Assembly: GCF_003955665.1 (NCBI RefSeq)
Contig: NZ_RXHU01000065.1
Span: forward strand, 16,239 to 80,238
Direction of reading: 5' to 3'
DNA from: Paenibacillus whitsoniae
GTDB taxonomy: Bacteria > Bacillota > Bacilli > Paenibacillales > NBRC-103111
Length of the DNA: 64,000 nucleotides
The position numbers were made by a program, and so were the translations under genes. Shown piece after piece: positions 8,609-17,098 of this stretch (its first letter is position 1; every line of letters begins with the position of its first letter). The notes beneath the pieces are model-generated. The model was not told where the DNA came from and ran no database searches. It saw only the letters and a program-made list of their open reading frames with translations.

Positions 8609-9562
8609 TTATCCTTCCATCGCTTTGACAAGGCGATATACCATATTATGATTCGGCAGCGCCAGCCCCGCTTTCCCGGCCATGCTCACCAAACTTCCAT
8701 TCAAATAATCAATCTCGGTCGGACGGCCCCCAAGCACATCCTGCAGCATGGAGGAGTGATTCGCGCTCGTCGCTTGACACACCTGTACAATCGTCGTCCA
8801 CAAATCTTGCGCAAGCGAAACATGATACGCCTCGGCAACTTCGCTTGTTTCGCGGAACAAGTCCGCCATCAAGGAACGCGTCCACGCTGTATCCAGCAGT
8901 TGTCCGTTGGTTACCTTGAGAATCGCAGTAAGCGGATTAATCACGCAATTGATCGCCAACTTATTCCAGATGCGCTCCTCCATATTTTTCGACAAGTCCG
9001 CTTGAAATCCTGCTTGCAAGAGCACTTCTTTTAGCGAACAATGCCGCTGCAGCAGGTTATCGTTCATTTCAGACGTTAACCCTCCGATATAGGTCACCCC
9101 GTGCCCGGTATGCCGAACCGCCGTGCCTCCTTCGCGTTTGGCCCCCTCCGTTGTAACGGCAAATAACACACGACCCGCGCCTAGCGCTCCGATGACTTTA
9201 TGTTCATGACCGATTCCGTTTTGAAAACAGATCAGACAGGCTTGCGGAGCAAGCTCCGATTGCAGGCGCGCTAATAGCGTCTCCGTAATAGCCGGCTGCT
9301 TCAGCATCAGCAGTACATAATCAGCGTTGCGAAGCCCCTGTACGGTTTCATCTGCACTGCCGTTATAACATTCAATCGAGATGTCAGTATGTGAAACTAT
9401 TCTTCGCTCTCCGCTCATCTCCTGAATCGCAATCCCTCCCTGCGCAAGCGTCTCCGCCTGCTCCCGCGTTCTTGCAATCAACGTCAGTCCCTTGCAGAGA
9501 GGTACGAGTTTCGCGGCAAATAACAAGCCCAGCGACCCTCCTCCGATAATTGTCATGCGCAT
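8609..9562 (-). CDS. 2-dehydropantoate 2-reductase (PanE/ApbA family)
   Basis: A 317-residue NADPH-dependent reductase; the family reduces 2-dehydropantoate to pantoate for pantothenate and CoA. The N-terminal nucleotide motif is GGGSLGLLFAAKL at residues 7-19, and the C-terminal domain has WNKLAINCVINPLTA, carrying the catalytic lysine, then NHSSMLQDVLGGRPTEIDYLNG, which is highly typical. ATG at 9562 is 8 nt after AAGGGGG; the 34 codons upstream overlap a terminator. It lies in the position of B. subtilis ylbQ (panE-like). Whether it is the main pantothenate enzyme or a paralogue is not clear from sequence. Confidence 0.88.
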   Translation of the reverse strand: MRMTIIGGGSLGLLFAAKLVPLCKGLTLIARTREQAETLAQGGIAIQEMSGERRIVSHTDISIECYNGSADETVQGLRNADYVLLMLKQPAITETLLARLQSELAPQACLICFQNGIGHEHKVIGALGAGRVLFAVTTEGAKREGGTAVRHTGHGVTYIGGLTSEMNDNLLQRHCSLKEVLLQAGFQADLSKNMEERIWNKLAINCVINPLTAILKVTNGQLLDTAWTRSLMADLFRETSEVAEAYHVSLAQDLWTTIVQVCQATSANHSSMLQDVLGGRPTEIDYLNGSLVSMAGKAGLALPNHNMVYRLVKAMEG

Positions 9563-9610
9563 ACGAGCAACCCCCTTGTTCTTCCTTTCATTATACGAAA
9601 CCGGCGAGCA

Positions 9611-9653
9611 AACCAAAAGCCCCAGCCAAGGCACTGGACCTTGACTGAGGCTT
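9611..9653 (-). terminator. Terminator after the RsfA-like gene
   Basis: On the minus strand a 15-bp stem (arms at 9653-9639 and 9631-9617, two G-T pairs) with a 7-nt loop is followed by TTTTGGTTT. It separates the regulator gene from panE. Confidence 0.85.
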
Positions 9654-9666
9654 GAGATAAGCAAAA

Positions 9667-10320
9667 CTATTCTACTCTTTCTAAATTCCCGTTCGCATCC
9701 ATCTTGAAGCGAGGCTTCTCCTCTTCTTCTTCTTCCACGAGAAAGGCCATTTTCCGGGCTCGATCCATAATTTGAATCAGCGCTTTATAATCATCGTTGA
9801 CCACGCGATAATCCGTTTCCACTTCATTTACTTGTTTATTGAGCTTGTTGTTTTCTCTGCCAAGTCTATCGAGCTCTTCTTCTTTTTCCTGGAGCTCTTT
9901 CTCAAGCGATTTAATATGACGATTCATGTCTTGATAGGTGGTCTTCCACTGTCTCAGGAACCGAATCACCGCGTCGATGGACAGTGTTTCTTCCGTAAAT
10001 CCTTCATTCTTATTCACCGCAAGCTCCGAGCTTTCCAACAAACCGATGGAGGACGCTCCTGAGATGGAAACCGGCGCATGCTTTTTCTGCTGCGTCCGTT
10101 TTTGACGTTGGGCCTTGGCGATCTGAATCGCCGCCTCATATTTTTTTCTAACAAAACTATTCCACCGAAAACCACAAGCTGCCGCGGTGCGGCCAATGCG
10201 CTCCCCGACCTCTTCAAACGCAGATAATTGCGTGCTGCCCTCCCGGATATGACGCAATGTCAACTCCGCTAAAATCAAGTCGTCTTCGTCGCTCCAAGCA
10301 TCTTGTCTAATTGCCGACAT
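9667..10320 (-). CDS. RsfA/YlbO-family regulator (prespore-type transcription factor)
   Basis: A 217-residue protein. Residues 1-60 form a Myb/SANT-like helix-turn-helix (RQDAWSDEDDLILAELTL, then GRTAAACGFRWNSFVRKKY), as in RsfA, YlbO (GerR) and related sporulation regulators that tune sigma-F or sigma-E genes. Residues about 110-180 are a strong leucine-rich coiled coil. ATG at 10320 follows AGGAGG by 9 nt. The neighbouring panE-bshC order equals ylbO-ylbP-ylbQ-bshC in Bacillus, so it is most likely the ylbO counterpart; exact target genes are unknown. Confidence 0.8.
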   Translation of the reverse strand: MSAIRQDAWSDEDDLILAELTLRHIREGSTQLSAFEEVGERIGRTAAACGFRWNSFVRKKYEAAIQIAKAQRQKRTQQKKHAPVSISGASSIGLLESSELAVNKNEGFTEETLSIDAVIRFLRQWKTTYQDMNRHIKSLEKELQEKEEELDRLGRENNKLNKQVNEVETDYRVVNDDYKALIQIMDRARKMAFLVEEEEEEKPRFKMDANGNLERVE

Positions 10321-10599
10321 AAGGTCAAACCTCCTAACGATAGTATAGGGACCCGTCACCCGTGCTGCTTAACGTTCGCCTATTTACAGCTGCAACCTAT
10401 AGAGGAATCAATTGTTCAGTCACAAGTTGAATTGATTCGTGCCATTATTACTATTTCTATGCCCATACTAGAGTTCATAGAATCTATTTGATACTAAATG
10501 GTATTGCCATTTTTTTAGGCCCTCATACATGAAATGCGCATAAAATGGCATACTAGCCTTAGCCCAAGAAATGTTTGCAATTTCGTCACGGTTTGACGG
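10321..10599. other. Intergenic region with an inverted repeat and an orphan terminator
   Basis: Contains AGGAGG and a possible -10 (TATACT, minus, 10347-10342) for the RsfA-like gene, an inverted repeat with 9-bp arms GAATCAATT (10405-10413) and AATTGATTC (10430-10438), and a plus-strand terminator-like hairpin at 10496-10516. No convincing protein gene. Confidence 0.5.
10496..10516 (+). terminator. Orphan terminator-like hairpin
   Basis: AAATGG, loop TATTG, CCATTT, then further Ts to 10516. No recognised plus-strand gene lies upstream, so it may end a small RNA or small peptide transcript, or be chance. Confidence 0.4.
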
Positions 10600-10628
10600 T
10601 TTACACCACTTCCATCAAAAGGTATAAT
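10600..10628 (+). promoter_or_regulatory. Sigma-A type promoter of the DUF2626 gene
   Basis: TTTACA (10600-10605), 17-bp spacer, TATAAT followed by G (10623-10628). Leader of about 40 nt before the ATG at 10676. Confidence 0.8.
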
Positions 10629-10675
10629 GTGGTGTAGTTAACGTGCAACGTGGTATGAGAGGGGGATGTTACGAG

Positions 10676-10906
10676 ATGGATCGCATGTTTCGAGTGCTTG
10701 GATTCTGGACACTTGCTATCGCATTGATGAGCTTGGCAGGCGATATGATACCAATGTCTCTGATTTTCTTTTTTCAAACTGCTGTATTCGTGATTCTAGG
10801 GTATATGCGTTTGTCTGAGAGAACGTACATATTGTTGTTCTGGGGATACATGATTCTTTCCTTTAGCGGATTTACGTATTGGTCATTTTTCAAAATGACG
10901 GTCTAA
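10676..10906 (+). CDS. DUF2626 family small membrane protein
   Basis: A 76-residue protein with about three predicted membrane spans. MDRMFRVLGFWTLAIALMS and the C-terminal FSGFTYWSFFKM match the well-conserved DUF2626 family of Bacillales; function unknown. ATG at 10676 is preceded by AGAGGGGG; the reading eleven codons upstream overlaps this ribosome site. It is a single-gene unit, with its own promoter and terminator. Confidence 0.8.
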   Translation: MDRMFRVLGFWTLAIALMSLAGDMIPMSLIFFFQTAVFVILGYMRLSERTYILLFWGYMILSFSGFTYWSFFKMTV

Positions 10907-10930
10907 TCCCTTATTCTCGTGGACAAACCA

Positions 10931-10967
10931 AAAAGGTGAATCGGTTTTCATGCCGACTCACCTTTTT
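10931..10967. terminator. Bidirectional terminator between DUF2626 gene and midA-like gene
   Basis: AAAAGGTGA-A-TCGG, loop TTTTCATG, CCGA-C-TCACCTTTTTT. A run on one side and T run on the other, between convergent genes. Confidence 0.85.
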
Positions 10968-10979
10968 TGCATGGCGAAG

Positions 10980-12089
10980 CTATGATTTGGTCGCAATGAA
11001 CACTTTGAATAACTCGCTCATGCCATCGCTTAGCAGCAGCTGCCGAATGGATCGATTCCGTTTGGACACTTCGCTGAACGGGTTCGGATCATAATGCGCT
11101 TGCAGTTTCTCCAGGATCCCTTGCGCAACCAGGAATTCGCGCTGCGTTTGCAGCGGCGCCGGCACCAGTCCATTCGCCTCCGCGACCGCGCGGCATTGCG
11201 AGAAATCCACATGCGCCGTCAAATCCTGTTCCCCGGGATGAAGGAACGGATCGCTATGCGCCTGGTGACGGTAATAGCACATCAGTGTACCCAGCTTGCG
11301 ATGCGCAGCATACAACTCTTCCTCGCGGTCACCGTAGTCGATGATCAACAGCGCACCGCCGGCCATCCGCCGTGCGACATCCGCGATCCAATCTTCCGCG
11401 GCCAGATTGATTTCGACAATTTGTCCCTCCTGCCACTGAACTTTCAACCGCTTCGCCGCGTCTAACACTCGGCGTTCTACATCCGGCAGCCAAAGTTCGG
11501 TGAAGGCTTGACCCTGCTCGCTCCAAGCGACGTGAGATTCCAAAAAGTCGCCCTTTCGATACTGCAGCCGATGCACCGGAAAGGCGTCCAGCAGTTCGTT
11601 AGCCAGTACATATACGTGTTTCTGCGGCGGCTCGGCAAGCCAGTCCTCACCGTCCGTGTAAACGACTTTCCCACTGTGTGCGCTGAGCGTTTCCCGCTGC
11701 AAGTCGCGATGATAGGGAGAAGACTCTACCATGGTATACCGGAGGCGCTCGTAGATATTCGGCTCCGCCCGCCGTATGTCATCCAGCACATGCAGCGCCA
11801 TGCGGCCGTTCCCTCCACCCCATTCAACCAGGTGAAGCGGTGTCTCAGGTTCATGCCTGATTTGTGAACACAACCACTGCGCAATCATCTCGCCCATCAC
11901 TGTCCCGATGGAAGAGCTTGTATAGAAATCGCCGCTCTTGCCGATTTTTTCGCGGCTTTGTCGGTAGTACCCCTGCGTTTCGTGATATAAACATAACTGC
12001 ATGTAATCGTGAAAAGAAATACATCCTCTCGGATCCGCTTGCATGGCTTCTATTAATACGAACGTCATGTCTTGTGCGATATGCGACAT
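10980..12089 (-). CDS. MidA/NDUFAF7-type SAM-dependent methyltransferase
   Basis: A 369-residue class I methyltransferase of the DUF185 family. The N-terminal HDYMQLCLYHETQGYY and the block KIGKSGDFYTSSSIGTVMG are diagnostic; the SAM-binding loop is VEWGGGNGRMA near residue 90. The eukaryotic homologue methylates an arginine of complex I; bacterial targets are unknown, so a protein arginine substrate is only a guess. ATG at 12089 follows GGAGGGG by 8 nt. Divergent from the lipoprotein gene. Confidence 0.85.
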   Translation of the reverse strand: MSHIAQDMTFVLIEAMQADPRGCISFHDYMQLCLYHETQGYYRQSREKIGKSGDFYTSSSIGTVMGEMIAQWLCSQIRHEPETPLHLVEWGGGNGRMALHVLDDIRRAEPNIYERLRYTMVESSPYHRDLQRETLSAHSGKVVYTDGEDWLAEPPQKHVYVLANELLDAFPVHRLQYRKGDFLESHVAWSEQGQAFTELWLPDVERRVLDAAKRLKVQWQEGQIVEINLAAEDWIADVARRMAGGALLIIDYGDREEELYAAHRKLGTLMCYYRHQAHSDPFLHPGEQDLTAHVDFSQCRAVAEANGLVPAPLQTQREFLVAQGILEKLQAHYDPNPFSEVSKRNRSIRQLLLSDGMSELFKVFIATKS

Positions 12090-12180
12090 CAAGTATGCCC
12101 CTCCAATTGTTTACTTAAAGACAAATGCGCGGGAAACCATTATAATGAATAAGGATTTACGGAAGGAGCGAACATCCAGC

Positions 12181-13140
12181 ATGTCAAAAAAATGGATCGC
12201 CGGCGCAGCTTTAACTACGCTCAGCCTGGTTTCGTTAACGGCTTGTACCGATAACACGCAAGTTAAGGAGACTGTGCAGCAATCACTTACCAAGCAATCC
12301 GAAATGAAATCGTATACGTTCGAGGGAAGCACGACGCTTTCAATCGGGAACGACGTGCTCAAATCGGCCAATCCGCTTACGAACGAGCTGCTGTCTCTGG
12401 TGAAGGAAAGCACGATTACCTGGAAAGGCATCTCCAACCTGGACCCGCTGCAGTATCAGACAGATTTGCAGATTACGCCGAAAGGCTCAACATCCCCGTT
12501 TGAGATTCCTATTTTAATTAAAGATAGCAAAATGTATTTTAATATACCAGCCCTGAATAAAGGGACCGATGAGTTTTTCGCCTTGGATCTGCAAAAATTA
12601 AGTGCCGGCAGCACCGGTCCGCTGAATGCCGATACTTTGAAAAATACGCCGCAGGTGACGACGGCGATGAGCAAACTCGTGTTGGACGGCCTGGATGCCA
12701 AATGGTTTAAAGAAGCGAACGATCCGATCAAGCTGAAAGACGGCACATCGGCGAAATCGATTACGATTGAGCTGACCAATAAGAATGAAAAGGAAATCAA
12801 CACCGCGATACAGGCCAAAATGCCGGAGTTCCTCTCCACACTGCAAACCAACGGCCTCTTGACGGCCGATAAAGCGGAGCAGTTCCAGAAGAACGGCCTG
12901 CAACTCAAAGCGCCAGGCAAAATCGCCCTCGCCATTGACGACCAAGGCTTTGCCCGTGATCAGTCGCTCGACCTTACGTTCCTCTTGACGGTGGATGGCA
13001 AGCCGCAAGAAAGTCATGTCATCCTGCATCAAGCATTTGATGCAATTAACCAGAATACGCCGCTGACCCGTGAAGTGCCGGCTAAGGCCAAAAATTTCGA
13101 GGATATCTTGAAATTCCTCGCGCCTGCAACGAAAAAATAG
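12181..13140 (+). CDS. Putative lipoprotein of unknown function
   Basis: A 319-residue exported protein. The lipobox SLTAC places the modified cysteine at about residue 22; the rest is Lys/Thr/Ser-rich with alternating beta-like segments and no catalytic motif. The SYTFEGSTTL... and IKDSKMYFNIP pattern recalls LolA/LppX-like or DUF6612-like lipoproteins that bind lipids, but this is a weak resemblance. ATG at 12181 has GGAAGGAG 12 nt upstream, and a TATAAT lies at 12141-12146. It sits upstream of a secreted coiled-coil protein but is separated from it by a strong terminator. Confidence 0.75.
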   Translation: MSKKWIAGAALTTLSLVSLTACTDNTQVKETVQQSLTKQSEMKSYTFEGSTTLSIGNDVLKSANPLTNELLSLVKESTITWKGISNLDPLQYQTDLQITPKGSTSPFEIPILIKDSKMYFNIPALNKGTDEFFALDLQKLSAGSTGPLNADTLKNTPQVTTAMSKLVLDGLDAKWFKEANDPIKLKDGTSAKSITIELTNKNEKEINTAIQAKMPEFLSTLQTNGLLTADKAEQFQKNGLQLKAPGKIALAIDDQGFARDQSLDLTFLLTVDGKPQESHVILHQAFDAINQNTPLTREVPAKAKNFEDILKFLAPATKK

Positions 13141-13155
13141 CGACCGATTGGCGAG

Positions 13156-13191
13156 AAATACTTACCTCCCCCCAGAGGTAAGTATTTTTTT
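13156..13191 (+). terminator. Terminator after the lipoprotein gene
   Basis: AAATACTTACCTC (13156-13168) pairs perfectly with GAGGTAAGTATTT (13175-13187), then T run. Confidence 0.92.
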
Positions 13192-13245
13192 GTGCTTCAA
13201 TTAATAGAAATATGATAATCTATCCATAGGGGGAGAGCACAAGCC

Positions 13246-14340
13246 ATGACGTCAAAACTTAGAGCCACGCTGGTATCCATTCTATTAGCCGCACAGCTCG
13301 CGCTGCCGCCAGCAGCAGCCTCGGCCGAAGGCACAGCGCCGACAGATACAGAGACGCAAGAGCTTGTTCAAAAAGGGCTGACCATTTTTGAAATCGACAA
13401 AGAAGTCGCTCGGCTAAACGATCAGGACGCCGCGATCGGCGAACAAATCAAACAAAACGAAAGCAATATCGACAAGCAACAGGGACAAGTCGATACCACA
13501 CGCAAGCATGCCGGCAAAGTGCTTCGCGCTTATTATACCGGCGAGCGGGATTCGATCTGGATGATGCTATTCTCCGTTCGATCCTTTACCGACGCCTTGC
13601 GGATGTTTGAATATTTGCAAATGATCGTACGCAACGACCACCATGCGCTGAATACATATACCGACTCGGTCAAAAAGCTGACAAGCCTCCAGGACGACCT
13701 CACGAAGTCCCGCGCAAAGCTGCAAGAGACCAAAGCCAACTATTTAACGCAGCGCGAGCGGTTGGTCAAGCTTCAGGAAGAGCTGGACCGCCAGCTCGCA
13801 GCCAGTACACAGGCGGAAGCCATTGCGTCGCAGATCAAGAGTCTGAACGACGACTGGAAGGAAAAAGGGATTCCTGTAGTGAGAGAGTATCTCGACAGTT
13901 TATCCCAGGGGTTCCGCGAACTTCCGCAATTTCTGGCCAAAGACAGCAAATATATGGACCTGTCCAATCCGAAAAATTTGCTTATACAAATGGGCGACAC
14001 CGATTTCAACAACTATTTGTACGCGAAAAGCGATCTGCTTAAACATCTCAGCTTTACGTTTGAGGAAGGCTACATTACGGCTAAAGGGAAAAAAGACGAC
14101 GTTGACATCGCCATCGAAGGCAAGTTCGACCTCGTCCAGCAGCCGGACATGAATGAAGTCCGCTTCACGGTGAACAAACTGCAATTCAACGGCTATCAAT
14201 TGCCGGATACGACGATCGCCGACTTCTCCAAGGATTTTCAGCTCGGTTTTATTCCGAAGAAGTTCATCTCCCAGCTTGATGTCACCCAGGTTGAGATGAG
14301 AAAAGGGCTGATCGTTGTAAAATTGAAACTATCCTTGTAA
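13246..14340 (+). CDS. Secreted coiled-coil protein, PcsB/CwlO-like N-terminus without hydrolase domain
   Basis: A 364-residue protein. A Sec signal peptide ends near ASA-EG (residue 28). Residues about 50-205 are coiled coil with the segment VLRAYYTGERDSIWMMLFS and SFTDALRMFEYLQMI, very like the N-terminal coiled coils of PcsB, CwlO and EnvC. The NlpC/P60, CHAP or LytM domain expected after it is absent; residues 210-364 instead form a beta-rich region (VRFTVNKLQFNGYQLP, then IVVKLKLSL) reminiscent of YpmS-like or lipid-binding domains. It may act as a wall-hydrolase regulator. GGGGGAGAG ribosome site before ATG 13246. Confidence 0.7.
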   Translation: MTSKLRATLVSILLAAQLALPPAAASAEGTAPTDTETQELVQKGLTIFEIDKEVARLNDQDAAIGEQIKQNESNIDKQQGQVDTTRKHAGKVLRAYYTGERDSIWMMLFSVRSFTDALRMFEYLQMIVRNDHHALNTYTDSVKKLTSLQDDLTKSRAKLQETKANYLTQRERLVKLQEELDRQLAASTQAEAIASQIKSLNDDWKEKGIPVVREYLDSLSQGFRELPQFLAKDSKYMDLSNPKNLLIQMGDTDFNNYLYAKSDLLKHLSFTFEEGYITAKGKKDDVDIAIEGKFDLVQQPDMNEVRFTVNKLQFNGYQLPDTTIADFSKDFQLGFIPKKFISQLDVTQVEMRKGLIVVKLKLSL

Positions 14341-14376
14341 ACTAGACGGATACCACTCACAAAGCGAGGAATAGGC

Positions 14377-14865
14377 ATGGAAACAAAAATTGGGATCGCC
14401 ATGGAGCTTCCCGAAGGAAAACTCCCCGGCTTTTACGCGCAAATCGTGAAAGCGTTGGCTGGCAAAGCCCAGCTGTTTGACCGGGATAAAGAACTGCTGA
14501 TCGTGGATAATGAATCGCAACAGCAGGCCGTACTTGCGGTGATGAAAGATTTTGGCATCGAGACGTCCGTCATGAAGCTGCGTTTGCTCGCTCCTGACGC
14601 GGAGCTGACCGAGTTGTTTGACGATTACGGCTTCACGAGCCGCGCAGAGCACAACTATGTCTATGATAAAATCGTGACAGCTTTCCGCTTCGCGGAAGGC
14701 TGCGACCAGGCGGACGTCGATCAGGCCGCCCTGCAAATCGAAGAGCATCTGATCGCGCTCTACACAGAGCGCGGTCATGATGTTTATATCGTGGACGGCC
14801 AGCTCGAAGAGCTGGTGCACGGTATCGCGAAAGCCTATCGCTGCAGTATTGAGCTGTTGCCGTAA
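14377..14865 (+). CDS. Conserved hypothetical protein, ylaL position
   Basis: A 162-residue soluble acidic protein with no signal peptide or membrane span. I do not recognise a family. It has mixed alpha/beta character, ending in an alpha-rich segment (residues about 110-150). GCGAGGAATAGGC provides the ribosome site. It is the last gene before the convergent ylaK and so occupies the slot of ylaL in Bacillus, but I cannot show homology. Confidence 0.6.
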   Translation: METKIGIAMELPEGKLPGFYAQIVKALAGKAQLFDRDKELLIVDNESQQQAVLAVMKDFGIETSVMKLRLLAPDAELTELFDDYGFTSRAEHNYVYDKIVTAFRFAEGCDQADVDQAALQIEEHLIALYTERGHDVYIVDGQLEELVHGIAKAYRCSIELLP

Positions 14866-14872
14866 ACGGAAG

Positions 14873-14912
14873 AAAGCCCGCATGCCTCTGAATCACGAGG
14901 CGTGCGGGCTTT
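14873..14912. terminator. Bidirectional terminator
   Basis: AAAGCCCGCATGCCTC, 8-nt loop, GAGGCGTGCGGGCTTTT; 16-bp stem between convergent genes. Confidence 0.92.
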
Positions 14913-14921
14913 TCTACATTT

Positions 14922-16253
14922 TCACAGCAAGTCGGCCGCCAACTGAGCGAGATGCGAGCGTTCACCGCGCTCCAGCGTTACGTGACCGCTGATGCCTTCT
15001 TGCTTGAACCGCTCGACCACGTAGGTGAGACCGTTGCTGGACGCATCCAGATACGGATGGTCGATCTGATCCGGATCGCCTAACAGCACGATCTTACTAC
15101 CTTCCCCAACCCGGGATACGATCGTTTTCACCTCGTGCTTGGACAAGTTCTGCGCTTCATCGATGATGATGAATTGACCAGGAATCGAACGGCCGCGAAT
15201 ATACGTCAACGCCTCGACTTGAATACTGCCGAGCCCGGCCAATATTTTCTCAATGTCTCCCGGCTTCTTCGTATCGAATAGATACTCGAGATTGTCGTAA
15301 ATCGGCTGCATCCACGGCCGCAGCTTCTCATCCTTCTCCCCTGGCAAATACCCGATATCCTTGCCCATCGGCACGACCGGTCTTGCAATAAGCAGCTTCT
15401 TGTACTTGCGGTCATCCTCGATTTTCATAAGACCTGCCGCAAGCGTGAGCAGCGTTTTCCCTGTTCCCGCTTTACCGGTGAGCGTCACCAACGGAATGTC
15501 ATCATTGAGCAGCAGCTCCAATGCCATGCGCTGTTGGGCGTTGCGGGCGGCAATGCCCCAGATCGGATCGTTGCTCATATACAGCGGTTCAAGCTTCTTG
15601 CCGTCCGGTGTCACCTTGAGCAGCGCGGATTTGGAGGAGCCGAGTTCGTCCCTCAGAATCACAAACTCATGCGGGTGCAGCATATAGCCGAGATTCAAAG
15701 ACGTGACGTTCAGAAAGCGATAGGTGTAAAACTCATCGATGATGGAAGGATGCACATAGAGCGTAATATTCCCGGTATACATGTCGGTTTGGGCAACAAT
15801 ACGGTCCGTCAAGTAATCCTGCGCCGGAATGCCCAGTACGTCGGCTTTGATACGTACAAGCGTATCTTTGCTGACGATCACGACAGGGCGCGGCTGATCG
15901 GTTTCCTGTTCTTCCAAATGATAATTGAGCGCAACCGCAAGAATGCGATTATCGTTAGTTAGTTCGGCAAATGTATCCTGCAGCTTGGCAAAGCTGCGGT
16001 GATTGAGCTCCACTTTAATGCTGCCGCCGTGCTCGAGCGTGATGCCGTTGGATAAGTTTCCTTTTACCCGCAAGCCATCTAATAATCTCGAGACGTGCCT
16101 CGCATTCCGACCGATTTCATCCGCATTTCGTTTCTTCGAATCGATCTCTTCCAACACCACGGCGGGTATGACCACTTCATTATCTTCAAATGCGAACAAA
16201 GCATTCGGATCTTGAAGCAGTACATTCGTATCCAGCACGTAAATTTTTTTCAT
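14922..16253 (-). CDS. ylaK: PIN-PhoH2 type ATPase YlaK
   Basis: A 443-residue two-domain protein. Residues 1-140 are a PIN nuclease-like domain (YVLDTNVLL at residues 5-13, acidic residues at EEID and TNDNRILA). Residues about 225-443 are a PhoH ATPase with Walker A GKAGTGKT at 260-267, ARPVVPMGKDIGYLPG and Walker B IIIDEAQN. PhoH2 proteins are reported to couple RNA unwinding with ribonuclease activity. GGGAGGGG precedes the ATG. In Bacillus ylaJ and ylaK are neighbours in the same direction; here they are divergent. A second, PIN-less PhoH is encoded at 46848-47813. Confidence 0.93.
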   Translation of the reverse strand: MKKIYVLDTNVLLQDPNALFAFEDNEVVIPAVVLEEIDSKKRNADEIGRNARHVSRLLDGLRVKGNLSNGITLEHGGSIKVELNHRSFAKLQDTFAELTNDNRILAVALNYHLEEQETDQPRPVVIVSKDTLVRIKADVLGIPAQDYLTDRIVAQTDMYTGNITLYVHPSIIDEFYTYRFLNVTSLNLGYMLHPHEFVILRDELGSSKSALLKVTPDGKKLEPLYMSNDPIWGIAARNAQQRMALELLLNDDIPLVTLTGKAGTGKTLLTLAAGLMKIEDDRKYKKLLIARPVVPMGKDIGYLPGEKDEKLRPWMQPIYDNLEYLFDTKKPGDIEKILAGLGSIQVEALTYIRGRSIPGQFIIIDEAQNLSKHEVKTIVSRVGEGSKIVLLGDPDQIDHPYLDASSNGLTYVVERFKQEGISGHVTLERGERSHLAQLAADLL

Positions 16254-16370
16254 TGGTGTGTCCCCTCCCAGATTTGGCGTTAGATCATTGGTTATATGCT
16301 ATACATACATACAACCTAACCGCGCAGGACAAACTAAGCGCGAATGCAAAGGAAGAAAGGATCGATTCTG

Positions 16371-16910
16371 GTGAGACTAATAGGGGTTTATTTACTGATT
16401 GCTACCCTCGCGGTAGGCTGCAGCCAAGCGCCGAAAAGTGGTGCCTCCTCTCAAGATACGACTCAAAAGCAAATCAAAGTTCAACAAATCGCTCCGCAGA
16501 AGCTTGAGATCAAGGACCCGAAGGCCGTTGCAGAACGTTTGGAAAACTTGGCAAGCTCTATCCCACAAGTTGAAAGTGCGCATTGCGTCGTCTTCGGCAA
16601 TACAGCGGTTGTCGGCATTAACATTAAGAAGGATCTCGACCGCTCCAAGGTCGGTACCGTGAAATATTCGGTCGCCGAAGCGCTCAAAAAAGATCCTTAT
16701 GGCGTAAATGCGATCGTGACGGCCGACATGGATTTAGACCAGCGCCTGCGCAACATCCGGGATAACATTCGGGCTGGAAGACCCGTAACAGGCTTTGCCG
16801 AGCAAATGGCCGACATCGTTGGGCGCGTCATGCCTCAGCTGCCCCGCGACATTCGGGAGCCGCGTGATGTTGAAACGAACAATGTGGGCCGCGATACCGG
16901 CGCGCGATAA
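16371..16910 (+). CDS. ylaJ: YhcN/YlaJ-family sporulation lipoprotein
   Basis: About 179 residues. A lipoprotein signal peptide ends at LAVGC. The core (residues about 55-140) holds the YhcN/YlaJ pattern ERLENLASSIPQVESAHCVV, then NTAVVGINI and the region DMDLDQRLRNI. Members are spore or forespore membrane lipoproteins linked to germination and outgrowth. The GTG at 16371 is chosen because the purine-rich GGAAGAAAGG lies 10 nt upstream. The ATG at 16344 has no ribosome site but would give a more basic signal-peptide start; it stays possible. Confidence 0.78.
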   Translation: MRLIGVYLLIATLAVGCSQAPKSGASSQDTTQKQIKVQQIAPQKLEIKDPKAVAERLENLASSIPQVESAHCVVFGNTAVVGINIKKDLDRSKVGTVKYSVAEALKKDPYGVNAIVTADMDLDQRLRNIRDNIRAGRPVTGFAEQMADIVGRVMPQLPRDIREPRDVETNNVGRDTGAR

Positions 16911-16925
16911 GTCGGAGAAGATGAT

Positions 16926-16962
16926 AAAAAGCCTGTCTGCATACGCAGATCAAGGCTTTTTT
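16926..16962. terminator. Terminator after ylaJ
   Basis: AAAAAGCCTG-TCTGC, loop ATAC, GCAGA-TCAAGGCTTTTTT. The T run overlaps the stop codon of the small minus-strand gene that follows. Confidence 0.85.
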
Positions 16963-17098
16963 ATCGCATCAAAAACTTGCCCGAGTAAAAACGCGCAAAC
17001 TCGGCATCAGCAAGCTCGATCATATTCGTTTTAGGGAACATAGCGGCGCCATGAGTCGTCCATAGCTGAGGTCGTAGACCTGTTAGGTGATCGTCCAT
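16961..17098 (-). CDS. Small unknown protein (45 residues)
   Basis: A short gene with a perfect TAGGAGG ribosome site 10 nt before the ATG at 17098. The product begins MDDHLTGLRPQLW and ends FARFYSGKFLMR; it is soluble, with no membrane span. A possible -10 (TATACT) lies about 50 nt upstream on the same strand. The TAA stop overlaps the ylaJ terminator. I do not recognise it. The strong ribosome site, the isolated position in a gap of about 440 bp and the use of a shared terminator argue that it is real. Confidence 0.65.
   Translation of the reverse strand: MDDHLTGLRPQLWTTHGAAMFPKTNMIELADAEFARFYSGKFLMR

Noticed and set aside
10303..10491. 62-codon plus-strand frame ending before the orphan terminator
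   Set aside because: Starts inside the RsfA-like gene, no ribosome site at an ATG, GTG or TTG in the free part; kept only as a hint in the findings.
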